From Sphingomonas psychrolutea (GTDB lineage: Bacteria; Pseudomonadota; Alphaproteobacteria; Sphingomonadales; Sphingomonadaceae): a DNA stretch of 64,000 nt. The notes under the pieces are model-generated. The model had not been told where the DNA came from. It saw only the letters and a list, made by a program, of their open reading frames with translations, and did not search any database. Below, piece by piece: positions 7,934 to 16,143 of this stretch. Position 1 is the first letter of the stretch; every line of letters starts with the position of its first letter. Both the position numbers and the translations under genes were made by a program. The stretch covers positions 1-64,000 of the forward strand of contig NZ_BMDW01000023.1 of NCBI RefSeq assembly GCF_014636175.1, read 5' to 3'.

Positions 7934-9117
7934 GCCACCGCTTCGTCGGCAAGTCCGCCGGCGCGTTCGGCATCGGGAAAACCGTCGGCGATCCAGCGAT
8001 CCTCGACCATTCTTAGCAACCGCGCGACGTCCGGCCCCTTATCGACCCCGCGTGCGACGATCGCACCGCCGCTGAGCGGGAAAATCGGGGCGGCCCAATC
8101 GCGGATTAAGCGCGCATTTTCGGCATCGTCGGGATGGGCGAGCAGCCATCGGTCGAGCGCGCGCTCGGTGCCGAGTCGATATGCCAGCACCTCAGGTTGG
8201 GGTACGCCGGGGGTCAGCGCCGAAACGATGCGCTTGCGCTGGAGCGTGGACAGCTTCAGCCGCGCCGCGACATCCTCGCCGATGGCCGCATCGCACGGCA
8301 GGATCGCGGCAAGGCGGCGGATCGGATCGGAGTCGACCCCTGCCGCCGCCTCACCCGCCGCAACGCGCGCGAAGGTTCCGATTCCGGCGGGCACGATTTC
8401 GGGCAGCACCGGCAGCAGAATGCCGTGCTCGACCATCAGCGTCAGCGTCGCCACAGCGCCGGGGGCGACCAGCAGTTTAAGCAGTTCCGCCGCAATCCGT
8501 TCGCGCGAGAGCGCCATCAGATTGTTCGCGCGCGCGGCACAGGCTTCCAGCCCTTCCGCATCGGGCACATCGCCGAAGCGCGCATGGAAGCGGAAGAAGC
8601 GCAGGATGCGCAAATGATCCTCGGCGATGCGCTGCAACGGATCGCCGATGAAGCGCACGCGGCCGGCCGCAAGATCGGTGCGGCCATCGAAATAGTCGAA
8701 GATTTCGCGGGTGACCGGATCGGCATAGAGTGCGTTCATCGTGAAATCGCGCCGTGCCGCATCCTCGCGCCAATCGTCGGTGAAGGCGACCGTTGCGTGG
8801 CGTCCGTCGGTCGCGACGTCGCTGCGCAGCGTGGTGATCTCGACCGGATGGCCGTCCCCCAGCACCGCGGTGATCGTGCCGTGCGCGATGCCGGTCGGCA
8901 CCGCCTTGATCCGCGCCGCGCGCAAGCGATCGAGCACATCCTCGGGCGTGTGCCGCGTTGCCAGATCGACGTCGGACACATCGATGCCGAGCAATGTATC
9001 GCGCACCGCGCCGCCAACGAAGCGCGCTTCGCCGCGCTGCGCGCCGAGTACGTCGCACACTTCGCGCAGACCGGGCCGCGTCTGCCACGCGGCCTCGGGC
9101 AGGATCAGCTGCTCCAT
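7903..9117 (-). CDS. cca: CCA tRNA nucleotidyltransferase
   Basis: Adds or repairs the 3' CCA end of tRNAs using CTP and ATP. Class II polymerase-beta fold: GGAVRD at 35-40, metal-binding aspartates 49 and 51 in VSDVDLAT, then RRDFTMNALY and the RFxGDPLxRIxEDHLRILRFFRF neck typical of the family. 404 residues with no C-terminal HD domain, so this is the short alphaproteobacterial form. The ATG at 9117 overlaps the end of the Nudix gene by 13 bp, which suggests translational coupling. It is the last gene of the GNAT/DUF1285/Nudix/cca minus-strand run. Confidence 0.93.
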   Translation of the reverse strand: MEQLILPEAAWQTRPGLREVCDVLGAQRGEARFVGGAVRDTLLGIDVSDVDLATRHTPEDVLDRLRAARIKAVPTGIAHGTITAVLGDGHPVEITTLRSDVATDGRHATVAFTDDWREDAARRDFTMNALYADPVTREIFDYFDGRTDLAAGRVRFIGDPLQRIAEDHLRILRFFRFHARFGDVPDAEGLEACAARANNLMALSRERIAAELLKLLVAPGAVATLTLMVEHGILLPVLPEIVPAGIGTFARVAAGEAAAGVDSDPIRRLAAILPCDAAIGEDVAARLKLSTLQRKRIVSALTPGVPQPEVLAYRLGTERALDRWLLAHPDDAENARLIRDWAAPIFPLSGGAIVARGVDKGPDVARLLRMVEDRWIADGFPDAERAGGLADEAVAQFKRSANIA

Positions 9118-9704
9118 CGCAGCCGCCGCGAGAGATTGACGATCATCGCCGCCGTGGCGCCCCAAATGCGATGCTCGCCCCACATGATCTCGTAATAATG
9201 CCGGTTGCGGCCCTGCCATTCGACGCTTGCTTCCATATGGTTGCCCGAATCGAGCAGGAAGCCGAGCGGCACTTCGAAGACTTCGGCCACTTCGGCAGCG
9301 GCACGCGTAAACACCAGATCAGGCGGGACAACACCAATCACCGGCGTCACTTCGAATCCGGTGACGGTACGATAGCGATCGGCCTCGCCGACCAGCGTCA
9401 CGCGATCGCGCGGCAGGGCGATTTCCTCCTCCGCCTCGCGCAGAGCAGCGGCGGAGGGGCTCGCATCGCCCGGATCGATCCGCCCGCCGGGAAACGCGAC
9501 CTGTCCGGCATGGCGCGACAGCGTATCGGTGCGCCGCGTCAGAATGACCCCGGGTTCGGCACGCTCGGTGACCGGGATCAACACCGCCGCCTGCACCAGC
9601 GGGGTGACGATCGCGTCGAGATCGGCATGGTCGCCGGTGAGCAACACCGTGTCGCCATCATGCGCTGTCGCGAGCGCATGGCGCAGCCGTTCGACCAGCG
9701 TCAT
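9105..9704 (-). CDS. Nudix hydrolase, CoA pyrophosphatase type
   Basis: 199-residue Nudix hydrolase of the NudL/UPF0035 group, which cleaves the diphosphate of CoA and its derivatives. The group signature ILTRRTDTLSRHAGQVAFPG (residues 54-73) is followed by the metal-binding REAEEE at 89-94. The first Nudix Glu position is Asp, as in many CoA-specific members. The start at 9704 forms an ATGA overlap with the stop of the DUF1285 gene, and the stop overlaps the cca start, so these three genes are almost certainly cotranscribed. Confidence 0.88.
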   Translation of the reverse strand: MTLVERLRHALATAHDGDTVLLTGDHADLDAIVTPLVQAAVLIPVTERAEPGVILTRRTDTLSRHAGQVAFPGGRIDPGDASPSAAALREAEEEIALPRDRVTLVGEADRYRTVTGFEVTPVIGVVPPDLVFTRAAAEVAEVFEVPLGFLLDSGNHMEASVEWQGRNRHYYEIMWGEHRIWGATAAMIVNLSRRLRWSS

Positions 9705-10282
9705 GCGGCGGCATCCGTGGATGTTGGCTCGATCACGAAGAACTGGCCTGCGCTCCACACGCCCGGGGGCATATCGTCGCCATCGATCGCGCGCTGCGCC
9801 AGCTCGTAATAGACCGCGCGCCCAACCACCGCATCGAGCCCGCCGCGCACGTGGAGATAGGGGCGCGGACCATCGTCCCGCGCTTCGAACCGTAGCGGAT
9901 GCGCGGCATCTGCGGTGACGAGATCGCCGGTGTTGAGCCGGAAGGTCAGCACGCTGTCGCGGCCCGTGGCGCTCGCTTTCAGCTCGACCGCGACGAAGGG
10001 GACATCCTCGACCACGATATCCAGCTTCTCGACCGGCGTGACGAGGACATAGGATCCGTCGGGCTCGCGCCGCAGGATCGTCGCGAACAGCCGCACCATC
10101 GCCTCGCGCCCGATCGGCGAACCTTGGTGGTACCAGGTCCCGTCGCGCGCGATGCGCATTTCGCTATCGCCGCAATGCGTGGGGTTCCAGCGCTCGATCG
10201 GCGGCAATTTGCGTTCTTGCGCAAGGCGCGCAATGTCGGCGAGCGACAAAGCGGCGAGATCGGGGATTGGCTCCATCGGCAT
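9701..10282 (-). CDS. DUF1285 domain-containing protein
   Basis: 193-residue cytosolic protein of the DUF1285 family, of unknown function, common in alpha- and gammaproteobacteria. Recognisable parts are the CGDSEMRIARDGTWYHQGSP stretch near residue 37, the LFATILRREPDGSYVLVTP segment, and the closing GVWSAGQFFVIE. No signal peptide or membrane segment. It is translationally coupled to the Nudix gene (ATGA) and follows a GNAT gene by 36 bp. A start at the second Met (10276) is equally plausible. Confidence 0.85.
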   Translation of the reverse strand: MPMEPIPDLAALSLADIARLAQERKLPPIERWNPTHCGDSEMRIARDGTWYHQGSPIGREAMVRLFATILRREPDGSYVLVTPVEKLDIVVEDVPFVAVELKASATGRDSVLTFRLNTGDLVTADAAHPLRFEARDDGPRPYLHVRGGLDAVVGRAVYYELAQRAIDGDDMPPGVWSAGQFFVIEPTSTDAAA

Positions 10283-10318
10283 CCGCTCGCGGTAGGGCAG
10301 GCGACAGGGGAGGTAAAG

Positions 10319-10831
10319 TCAGGCGAGCGCGGCAATTCTCGGCCCGAGCATGCCCGCGCCACCCGGCACGCCCGTGCCGCGTGCGAGCAAGCGGTGGCGT
10401 TCGACCGGACCGGGGACACGCCACGCTGCGGTGCGCGACGCGTCGAAGCCGAAGAAGCGCCCATAATATTCCGGATCGCCGATCAGGGTAAGGGCATCGG
10501 CCAACCCAGCCGCCACGGCCGCGGCCAAGGCGTGCGCGGTGAGCGCACGTCCGATGCCGCCTTGCTGCCGGGCGGGCTCGACCGCGACGGGCCCGAGCTG
10601 CACCAGCGGCACGTCGGACCCATCATCCCCCTCGAAGCGAATCGGCCAGCATTGGATCGTCCCGACCAACGCCCCATCCGCCACGCCCGCAAAGCTAAGG
10701 TTGGGGATCGGCACCATCCCCGCGCGAATCCGATACGCGGTGCGCAGATGCCGATCGACCCCGAACGCACGGTCGAGCACCTGCTCGACCGTGGCGGGGG
10801 CAATAGCGGCAATCGGCACGAATTCGATCAC
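10319..10831 (-). CDS. GNAT family N-acetyltransferase
   Basis: 170-residue GNAT-fold protein that should transfer an acetyl group from acetyl-CoA to an unidentified amine. Motif A is present as QLGPVAVEPARQQGGIGRAL, with the Q/R-x-x-G-x-G pyrophosphate loop (RQQGGIGRA). A later YYGRFFGF motif is typical of the YhbS-like subgroup. I place the start at GTG 10831 because AAAGGA sits 8 bases upstream; an upstream in-frame start would run into the promoter of the divergent GST gene. First gene of the minus-strand run ending in cca. Confidence 0.8.
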   Translation of the reverse strand: MIEFVPIAAIAPATVEQVLDRAFGVDRHLRTAYRIRAGMVPIPNLSFAGVADGALVGTIQCWPIRFEGDDGSDVPLVQLGPVAVEPARQQGGIGRALTAHALAAAVAAGLADALTLIGDPEYYGRFFGFDASRTAAWRVPGPVERHRLLARGTGVPGGAGMLGPRIAALA

Positions 10832-10941
10832 GCGGTGTTCCTTTACGCCGTGGACCGGCCCCATCGACCGGCCCCATAGACCGGTGGGGCGCCGCGCTTT
10901 ACCCTGTGCCTTAGTGAACGCAAGCCGAATGGGACGTTGCC

Positions 10942-11574
10942 ATGAAACTCTATGACGCCGTCTGGGCTCCAAGCCCGCGCAGAGTCCGGGTCTACCTTGC
11001 CGAAAAGGGGGTCGAAATCGAGCGGGTGATGGTCGATCTGCGCAGCGACGAGCAATTGGGCGACGCCTATTTGCGGGTCAACCCGCGCGGCGCAGTGCCC
11101 GCGCTCGAGCTCGATTCGGGCGAGGTCATCTGCGAATCGTCGGCGATCTGTCGCTATTTCGAGGCGTTGCATCCGCCCTCGCCGCTGTTCGGGGAAACGG
11201 CGCTGGATATCGCGCGGATCGAATCCTGGACGCGTCGGATCGAGCAGGAAGGCTATGCCGCCGTCGTGTACGTCCTGCGCAATCAGCGCGATGCCTTTCG
11301 CGATCGTGGTGTCGCGGGCAAATGGCCAGCCGTCCCGCAAATCCCCGAACTGGCCGAGCGCGGTGCGATTTTATGGGGTGCGTTCACCGCTGCGCTCGAC
11401 AAGCATTTGGCCGGACGCACCTGGATCGCAACCGATGCCTACAGTTTCGCCGACATCTCCGCGCTCGTCACGCTTGATTTTGCCAAGGCGGCCAAGCTGG
11501 CGGTGCCAGCGGGGCAGGCCAACCTTTTGCGCTGGTACGACGCCGCGGCGGCGCGGACGAGTTCGACGGCCTGA
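10942..11574 (+). CDS. Glutathione S-transferase
   Basis: 210-residue soluble GST. The thioredoxin-like N-terminal domain (1-80) carries a probable catalytic Ser11 in APSPRR, the cis-proline in NPRGAVPAL (V52-P53) and the glutathione-binding Glu65-Ser66 in ICESSAICRYF. An all-helical C-terminal domain follows, with a SFADISAL N-capping motif. The substrate cannot be predicted. Divergent from the GNAT gene, 111 bp apart, and followed 59 bp later by folB on the same strand. Confidence 0.9.
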   Translation: MKLYDAVWAPSPRRVRVYLAEKGVEIERVMVDLRSDEQLGDAYLRVNPRGAVPALELDSGEVICESSAICRYFEALHPPSPLFGETALDIARIESWTRRIEQEGYAAVVYVLRNQRDAFRDRGVAGKWPAVPQIPELAERGAILWGAFTAALDKHLAGRTWIATDAYSFADISALVTLDFAKAAKLAVPAGQANLLRWYDAAAARTSSTA

Positions 11575-11633
11575 CGGTTCCCCTTCCGGCCACATCTGCT
11601 ATGGCGCGCGCCCATACCGATGGAAGGCTTGCC

Positions 11634-12005
11634 TTGACCGACCGATTGACTCTGAACGTACACGACCTCGAAGTGCTGGTGCTGACCGGCATTTATTCGG
11701 AAGAGACGCATCTGCCGCAGCCGCTGCGGATTTCGCTGACGGTCGATCTCGCTGTGCCGGCGCGATTCGACCCCGACACGCCGCTTGCTGAATCGAAGAA
11801 TTATCTCGACTTGAAACACGCCGCGACCACCGCCTTGCCGGCGGGCGTGCATTTCAAGCTGGTCGAGGCGGTCGCCGATCACATTTGCGAGACGCTGTTC
11901 TTGCAGGACATGCGCGTGACGCGCGTTGAGGTCACGATCGTTAAGCTGGCGATCGCCGAGGCGGGTGAAGCGATCGGCATCACACTGGTGCGGAACCGCC
12001 GTTGA
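11634..12005 (+). CDS. folB: Dihydroneopterin aldolase family protein
   Basis: Likely FolB, which converts 7,8-dihydroneopterin to 6-hydroxymethyl-dihydropterin in folate synthesis. 123 residues of tunnel fold: LVLTGIYSEE near the N-terminus holds the conserved Glu, followed by PLRISLTVDL, a KLVEAVADHICETLF helix and the VEVTIVKL strand with the conserved Lys. I chose TTG 11634 because GGAAGG lies 6 bases upstream; the ATG at 11601 has no Shine-Dalgarno sequence. Its stop overlaps the start of the SDR-like gene at 12002. Sphingomonads may carry other folB copies, so the symbol is tentative. Confidence 0.8.
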   Translation: MTDRLTLNVHDLEVLVLTGIYSEETHLPQPLRISLTVDLAVPARFDPDTPLAESKNYLDLKHAATTALPAGVHFKLVEAVADHICETLFLQDMRVTRVEVTIVKLAIAEAGEAIGITLVRNRR

Positions 12006-12337
12006 AGGATGCGCTGACGGGCGCGCTGGCAGAAACGCCGGGCGACGGGACGGCGGTGATCCTCGTTGACGATGTTGCCGATCTGCCGCTGATCGGTGCC
12101 GCGGCGGTTGATCATGCGCTGGTGCTGGTGGTGCTCGCACCGACCGTTCCGATTTTGGACAGAAGCATGCTGCTGGCCGCCGTCGGCGTCCTGGCGGTCG
12201 ATTGCGCGCCGCATGTGCGGATTGTCGCGCTTGATGTGCGCACAGGTGCTGAAGTCGATGACGTCGTGGCCGCAGCACTTTTCCTGGCATCCGCCGAATC
12301 GACGACGGGCCAAATCGTGCAGGTTACGCCGCGGTAA
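12002..12337 (+). CDS. Truncated SDR/Rossmann-like protein
   Basis: 111-residue protein starting with TTG inside the folB stop codon. The C-terminal LFLASAESTTGQIVQVTP matches the substrate-side end of short-chain dehydrogenases (FLASxxAxxITGQ-type), and the middle reads as alternating strands and helices. The cofactor-binding GxxxGxG loop and the catalytic Tyr-x-x-x-Lys are absent, so it cannot be a normal oxidoreductase. The tight overlap with folB suggests a partner or relic of a pteridine reductase-like protein. It may be a conserved small Rossmann protein in sphingomonads; its function is unknown. Confidence 0.65.
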   Translation: MKDALTGALAETPGDGTAVILVDDVADLPLIGAAAVDHALVLVVLAPTVPILDRSMLLAAVGVLAVDCAPHVRIVALDVRTGAEVDDVVAAALFLASAESTTGQIVQVTPR

Positions 12338-12344
12338 CGAGGCG

Positions 12345-13196
12345 CTACGGTCGCCCGCCGCGGTCGCACGTGCCGAGCGTTTGCACCACCAGCGCATAAT
12401 CCTGCCGCGCGATCTCGGCGTCCGGGCCGGTGGATGTCAGCACAGTGTCGGGCAAGGCCGGGGGCAGGGTGCAGGCCAATCGATACCATAACAGCGTATC
12501 GCGTGGCGGTGGCGGGTTGCCTTCACCGACCACTTCGCCCAGCGCGACCGACCAATGGGGCGGCTGGTCGCTCCGCCGCACGATGCCGAGCGAAATCGGG
12601 CGACCATCGGCAGTCGACAGGAAAATCTGCGTCGCGCCCTCGCCTGGAATCGTTCCCGGCGTGTGGAAGGCACTGCCGATCCCGGTCACGGTCGGTGGCG
12701 CATCGGGCGCGAGCGTTTCGCGCACGATCCGGCGGGTGAGCGCCTCGCCGCCCGGGGTCCAGCCGCGCTGCGCGTCGCGGCGGACGAGTTGCACCTGGCC
12801 GATATTGCCCGCGACACCCCGCGCAAACAGCAGTACGCGCGACTTGCGATAGCGCGGTGGCCGTCCCTGCGCATTGAGTGGAACGTCGATCGTATAACCG
12901 ACCCGCGTGGCAACCGCGCCGGGACCGCGAATCAGTGCGATGACGTCGGCCTCGATATAAAGCCGCGCCTCGCCGGGCTGGAGGCCGGGCGCGTCGATTG
13001 GCTTCAGCCGCAACTCGCTCCGCACCGTCCCATCGATTATCACTGGGGCGGCGACGACCAGATCGGCATAATCGGCATAGGGCGGCGTCGGCAGCGCAGA
13101 TTCTGGTGGTATTGGAAGGCGTTGCTGGCCACTAAGGGCGCTCGCTGGCATGACGGCGAGGAGGACCGCCAGTGCGGTTTTGGGAACGTGAACCAT
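12345..13196 (-). CDS. Exported hypothetical protein
   Basis: About 283 residues with a Sec signal peptide (VHVPKTALAVLLAVMPASAL). The mature part is rich in Pro and Arg, has predicted beta strands (ADLVVAAPVIIDGTVRSEL, ARLYIEADVIALIRG) and two cysteines near the C-terminus (LACTLPP and LGTCDR) that could form a disulfide. I do not recognise a characterised family; it looks like a periplasmic protein restricted to sphingomonads. An in-frame TTG at 13202 is an alternative start. It converges on the SDR-like gene with a 7-bp gap. Confidence 0.7.
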   Translation of the reverse strand: MVHVPKTALAVLLAVMPASALSGQQRLPIPPESALPTPPYADYADLVVAAPVIIDGTVRSELRLKPIDAPGLQPGEARLYIEADVIALIRGPGAVATRVGYTIDVPLNAQGRPPRYRKSRVLLFARGVAGNIGQVQLVRRDAQRGWTPGGEALTRRIVRETLAPDAPPTVTGIGSAFHTPGTIPGEGATQIFLSTADGRPISLGIVRRSDQPPHWSVALGEVVGEGNPPPPRDTLLWYRLACTLPPALPDTVLTSTGPDAEIARQDYALVVQTLGTCDRGGRP

Positions 13197-13420
13197 TGCC
13201 AACCGTTACTCGTCCGTGCCGATTTTAAACAGAAATAATTCTGCCACGCAGTGGTTGTACGTTTGTTGCGTGAGACAAAGCGTTTGCGTCGCGGTTTTGA
13301 GCGCGATAGAGGTGCCACCTGTCCGAGATATATAGTCGCCCAGTGACAGGCCGGATTACGATTGGACGTTACGGATCGGCCTAAAGCCGTCGTGCCGGAA
13401 TAGAGGAGTTTCGTTTCTGA

Positions 13421-14086
13421 ATGGCTTATGCTGATCGCAATACAGGAGGTAGCCGCATCGTCTCGATCGTGATCGTTTCGATCGTCGTTGCGGCGCTAGC
13501 CTATGGATTCGTTAACGGTCTGACCTTCTCCTACGTGAAGAAACTGACCGAGAAGCTCAACACGTTCGACGTGGTCGAGCCGCCACCCCCGCCGCCGGAG
13601 ACTCCGCCGCCGCCGCCGCCAGAGCAGCCGCAGTTGCAGACCCCGCCGGTCGTGTCGCCGCCGCCCATCGTGCGCGTGCAATCGCCGCCCCAGCAGGTGA
13701 TTACGCAGACACAGATACCGCCACCGTCGCCACCCGCCCCGCTCGCCGGGCCACCGGCGCCAGTCTTCGTTCCCGCTCCGCCGACGATCAGCAAGGCAGC
13801 AGCACCACGGGGCAATCCGAACGACTGGTTCACCAACGACGATTATCCGTCGGATGCGTTGGCTGCAGAAGCGCAAGGCACGACCCGCATCAAGTGGGAC
13901 ATCGGGCTGACCGGACGCGTGGAAAATTGCCAGATCGTTTCGTCGAGCGGAAATTCGTCGCTCGACCGGGCGGCCTGCGCTGCTGCTACGCGGCGCGGCC
14001 GTTATACCCCTGCACTCGATGCTGCGGGTAAACCGATCAAACAATTTGGCATCTCCCGCGGCGTTTCCTGGAGACTGCCTGAGTAA
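13421..14086 (+). CDS. tonB: TonB family energy transducer
   Basis: Inner-membrane-anchored protein that carries proton-motive energy to outer-membrane TonB-dependent receptors. 221 residues: cytoplasmic start, one membrane segment (about 14-34, IVSIVIVSIVVAALAYGF), a long Pro-rich periplasm-spanning linker (about 50-125) and a C-terminal TonB domain with AQGTTRIKWDIGLTGRVENC and SSLDRAACAAATRRGRYTPA. First gene of the tonB-exbB-exbD-exbD operon. GAGGAG lies about 13 bases before the ATG, a rather long spacing. The 218-bp upstream gap should hold the operon promoter; I cannot assign a Fur box with confidence. Confidence 0.93.
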   Translation: MAYADRNTGGSRIVSIVIVSIVVAALAYGFVNGLTFSYVKKLTEKLNTFDVVEPPPPPPETPPPPPPEQPQLQTPPVVSPPPIVRVQSPPQQVITQTQIPPPSPPAPLAGPPAPVFVPAPPTISKAAAPRGNPNDWFTNDDYPSDALAAEAQGTTRIKWDIGLTGRVENCQIVSSSGNSSLDRAACAAATRRGRYTPALDAAGKPIKQFGISRGVSWRLPE

Positions 14087-14148
14087 ACCCACCGTTGATG
14101 CGGCTCCCCGGCGGGCTGCTCATTTTTTTCGAGAAGGAACCACCTCTG

Positions 14149-14928
14149 ATGTCGACACATATTCTCGCCGCCGGTGCCAGCGCCGCCGACCAATTCGGCG
14201 TTTTCAATTCCCTTGCTCAGGGTGGCGCGCTCACCATCACGACCGCCAGCATCCTTGGCATCATGCTGTTCGGCTCGCTGTACATCTTGTTCACCAAGCT
14301 GTTTGAGCAGCAGAAGATCATCAGCCAGGGCCAGCGCGTCCGGGCGACCTTCTGGTCGGCAAATTCGCTGCGCGAGGGGGCGGCAAAGCTCGAGAAGAAC
14401 TCGGCTTATAAGCAGATCGTCGATGACGGCATCTATGCTCAGGAGCAGCATGCGCGTCTGACCGATCCGGTCGAAGCACATGATTGGGTCCATGGCTCGC
14501 TCGCGCGTTCGGAAGCGGCGATCAACTCGCAGCTGGGTGGCGGTCTGGCCTTCCTCGCAACCGTCGGCGCGACCGCACCGTTCATCGGCTTGTTCGGCAC
14601 CGTCGTCGGCATTCTTCGCGCTCTGATTAAGATCGCGCAGTCGGGCGATGCGGCTCTCGACAAGGTCGCCGGTCCGGTCGGTGAGGCACTGATCATGACG
14701 GCAGTTGGTCTGGTCGTCGCGGTTCCGGCCGTGCTCGCCTTCAACTTCCTGCAGCGCCGCAACAAGGCGATCGCAGAGCGTCTCGCGGCGTTTTCGAACG
14801 ACGTGCTCGGCTATCTCGCTTCGGACGGTGCCGTTCGCCCGGTCGTTGCCGGCAAGACCGCCGCTGCGAAGCCTGCTGCTGCGAAGCCCGCTGCAACGAC
14901 GACCGCTGGCGCGCAGACGCGTATCTAA
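14149..14928 (+). CDS. exbB: MotA/TolQ/ExbB proton channel protein
   Basis: Inner-membrane channel subunit that drives TonB. The start at 14149 (MSTHILAAG) follows a good AGAAGGAA site; the longer frame upstream is not needed. 259 residues with three membrane segments: about 25-48, about 120-150 (GGGLAFLATVGATAPFIGLF then GTVVGIL, the family core) and about 175-200. The C-terminus ends in a low-complexity Ala-Lys-Pro tail (AAAKPAAAKPA) that is probably flexible. Lies 62 bp after tonB and 95 bp before the first exbD. Confidence 0.93.
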   Translation: MSTHILAAGASAADQFGVFNSLAQGGALTITTASILGIMLFGSLYILFTKLFEQQKIISQGQRVRATFWSANSLREGAAKLEKNSAYKQIVDDGIYAQEQHARLTDPVEAHDWVHGSLARSEAAINSQLGGGLAFLATVGATAPFIGLFGTVVGILRALIKIAQSGDAALDKVAGPVGEALIMTAVGLVVAVPAVLAFNFLQRRNKAIAERLAAFSNDVLGYLASDGAVRPVVAGKTAAAKPAAAKPAATTTAGAQTRI

Positions 14929-15023
14929 GAGCCTATGAACGGGGTCGTCGTACAGACGGCCCCGCTTCCCTCGCCGCCCGGATCGACCGGGCGGCATGAA
15001 CGACACGAATAGGATGGCCTTTC

Positions 15024-15503
15024 ATGGCGATTAGTGCAGGCGGCAGCGGCGACGACGCCCCAATGTCCGACATCAATACGACGCCCCTCGTGGACGTTAT
15101 GCTGGTGTTGCTCATCATCTTCCTCATCACGATCCCGGCGATCGTGCAGACGGTGAAAGTGAAATTGCCCGACGTTCGCTATATGCCGACGGAAACCAAG
15201 CCAGAGAACGTCTCGCTTTCGATCACGAAAGATGCGGGTGGCAATTGCCTGGTGTTCTGGGGCGAGACGCGGGTGACGCATGAGGAGCTGCTCAAGCGTT
15301 CGACCGACAAGCTCAAGGAGATTGTCGACAAGGCGGGTGGCGCGGACAAATTGACCACCGACGATCTGCCCGAGGCGCACATCCGCGGCGATGTCGATAC
15401 GCCGTATCGCTGCATCGGTGGTGCGATCTATACGATGCAATCGGCCGGTTTCGCCAAAGTAGGCTTCATTTCGCAGCCGCCAGCCCCGGACGCAGCATCT
15501 TAA
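15024..15503 (+). CDS. exbD: ExbD family biopolymer transporter, first copy
   Basis: 159-residue inner-membrane partner of ExbB. The N-terminal SDINTTPLVDVMLVLLIIFL carries Asp24, the proton-path aspartate of the single membrane helix, followed by a periplasmic domain. It has an insertion with two cysteines (GGNCLVFWG and YRCIGGAIY) that the second copy lacks, so the two copies have different periplasmic domains. Operon position: third gene, 30 bp before the second exbD. Confidence 0.93.
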   Translation: MAISAGGSGDDAPMSDINTTPLVDVMLVLLIIFLITIPAIVQTVKVKLPDVRYMPTETKPENVSLSITKDAGGNCLVFWGETRVTHEELLKRSTDKLKEIVDKAGGADKLTTDDLPEAHIRGDVDTPYRCIGGAIYTMQSAGFAKVGFISQPPAPDAAS

Positions 15504-15533
15504 TGCGTGCACTAGCACCAAGGAGTAATTGAT

Positions 15534-15962
15534 ATGGCAATCAGCGCCGGTCGCGGTGATGACGAGCCAATGATGGACATGAACACGACGCCGTTGATCG
15601 ACGTCATGCTTGTGCTCCTCATCATGTTCATCATCACCATCCCGATCCAGACGCATGCGGTGAAGGTCGATCTGCCGATCAATGACCCGAACCAGGTCAA
15701 GCCGCCGATCGATCCGCAAAAGAACAAGATCGTCATTCAGCCCGACGGCGTCATTCTCTGGAATGGAGCGGCGACCGATGAAGCGACGCTCCAGCAATAC
15801 CTCGTCGCGACCAAAGCGTTGAACCCTGAGCCGGAGCTGCACTTCCAGCCTGACCCGGCGGCGCGCTATGAGAAAGTCGATAAGGTTCTCGTGATCATCA
15901 AGCGGTCCGAAGTGACGAAGCTGGGTTTCATCGGCAACGAGCAGTTCCGCAACGATTTCTGA
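15534..15962 (+). CDS. exbD: ExbD family biopolymer transporter, second copy
   Basis: 142-residue ExbD paralogue with Asp23 in MNTTPLIDVMLVLLIMF, then a periplasmic domain (HAVKVDLPINDPNQVKPPID). It shares the N-terminal AISAGxGDD leader with the first copy, which points to a tandem duplication followed by divergence of the periplasmic part. Tandem exbD genes in TonB operons are known in Xanthomonas and sphingomonads, where the second copy can be needed for only some receptors. A strong terminator follows. Confidence 0.93.
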   Translation: MAISAGRGDDEPMMDMNTTPLIDVMLVLLIMFIITIPIQTHAVKVDLPINDPNQVKPPIDPQKNKIVIQPDGVILWNGAATDEATLQQYLVATKALNPEPELHFQPDPAARYEKVDKVLVIIKRSEVTKLGFIGNEQFRNDF

Positions 15963-15989
15963 TCGTTCGCACGATTGTTCTAGCCATCA

Positions 15990-16019
15990 GGGCGGTCCTT
16001 CGGGGCCGCCCTTTTTTTT
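15990..16019 (+). terminator. Rho-independent terminator of the tonB operon
   Basis: A GC stem (GGGCGGTCC pairing with GGCCGCCC across a TTCGG-type loop, 15990-16011) is followed by eight T residues (16012-16019), 28 bp after the second exbD stop. Confidence 0.92.
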
Positions 16020-16085
16020 GCGGTTCGTCCGCCGCGCATAAGGGAAATCCCTAACTCCAAGAGGCCTTGCCTCCATTTCATATAA

Positions 16086-16103
16086 GTGACATAACAATGT
16101 CAC
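16086..16103. promoter_or_regulatory. Candidate operator: GTGACAT-AACA-ATGTCAC
   Basis: Perfect 7-bp arms around a 4-base spacer, 41 bp upstream of the TPR gene start and in an AT-richer stretch (16070-16115) that probably holds its promoter. The spacing does not fit CRP/FNR half-sites (GTGA-N6-TCAC). A MarR- or TetR-like protein or another dimeric regulator could bind. No regulator gene is adjacent. Confidence 0.55.
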
Positions 16104-16143
16104 AAATATGAAACGATTCCGTCATGGAAGATATGGAGGGTTT

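Noticed and set aside
16086..16103. CRP/FNR site
   Set aside because: The half-sites are spaced by ten bases within GTGA..TCAC, not the six needed, so the inverted repeat is listed only as a generic operator.
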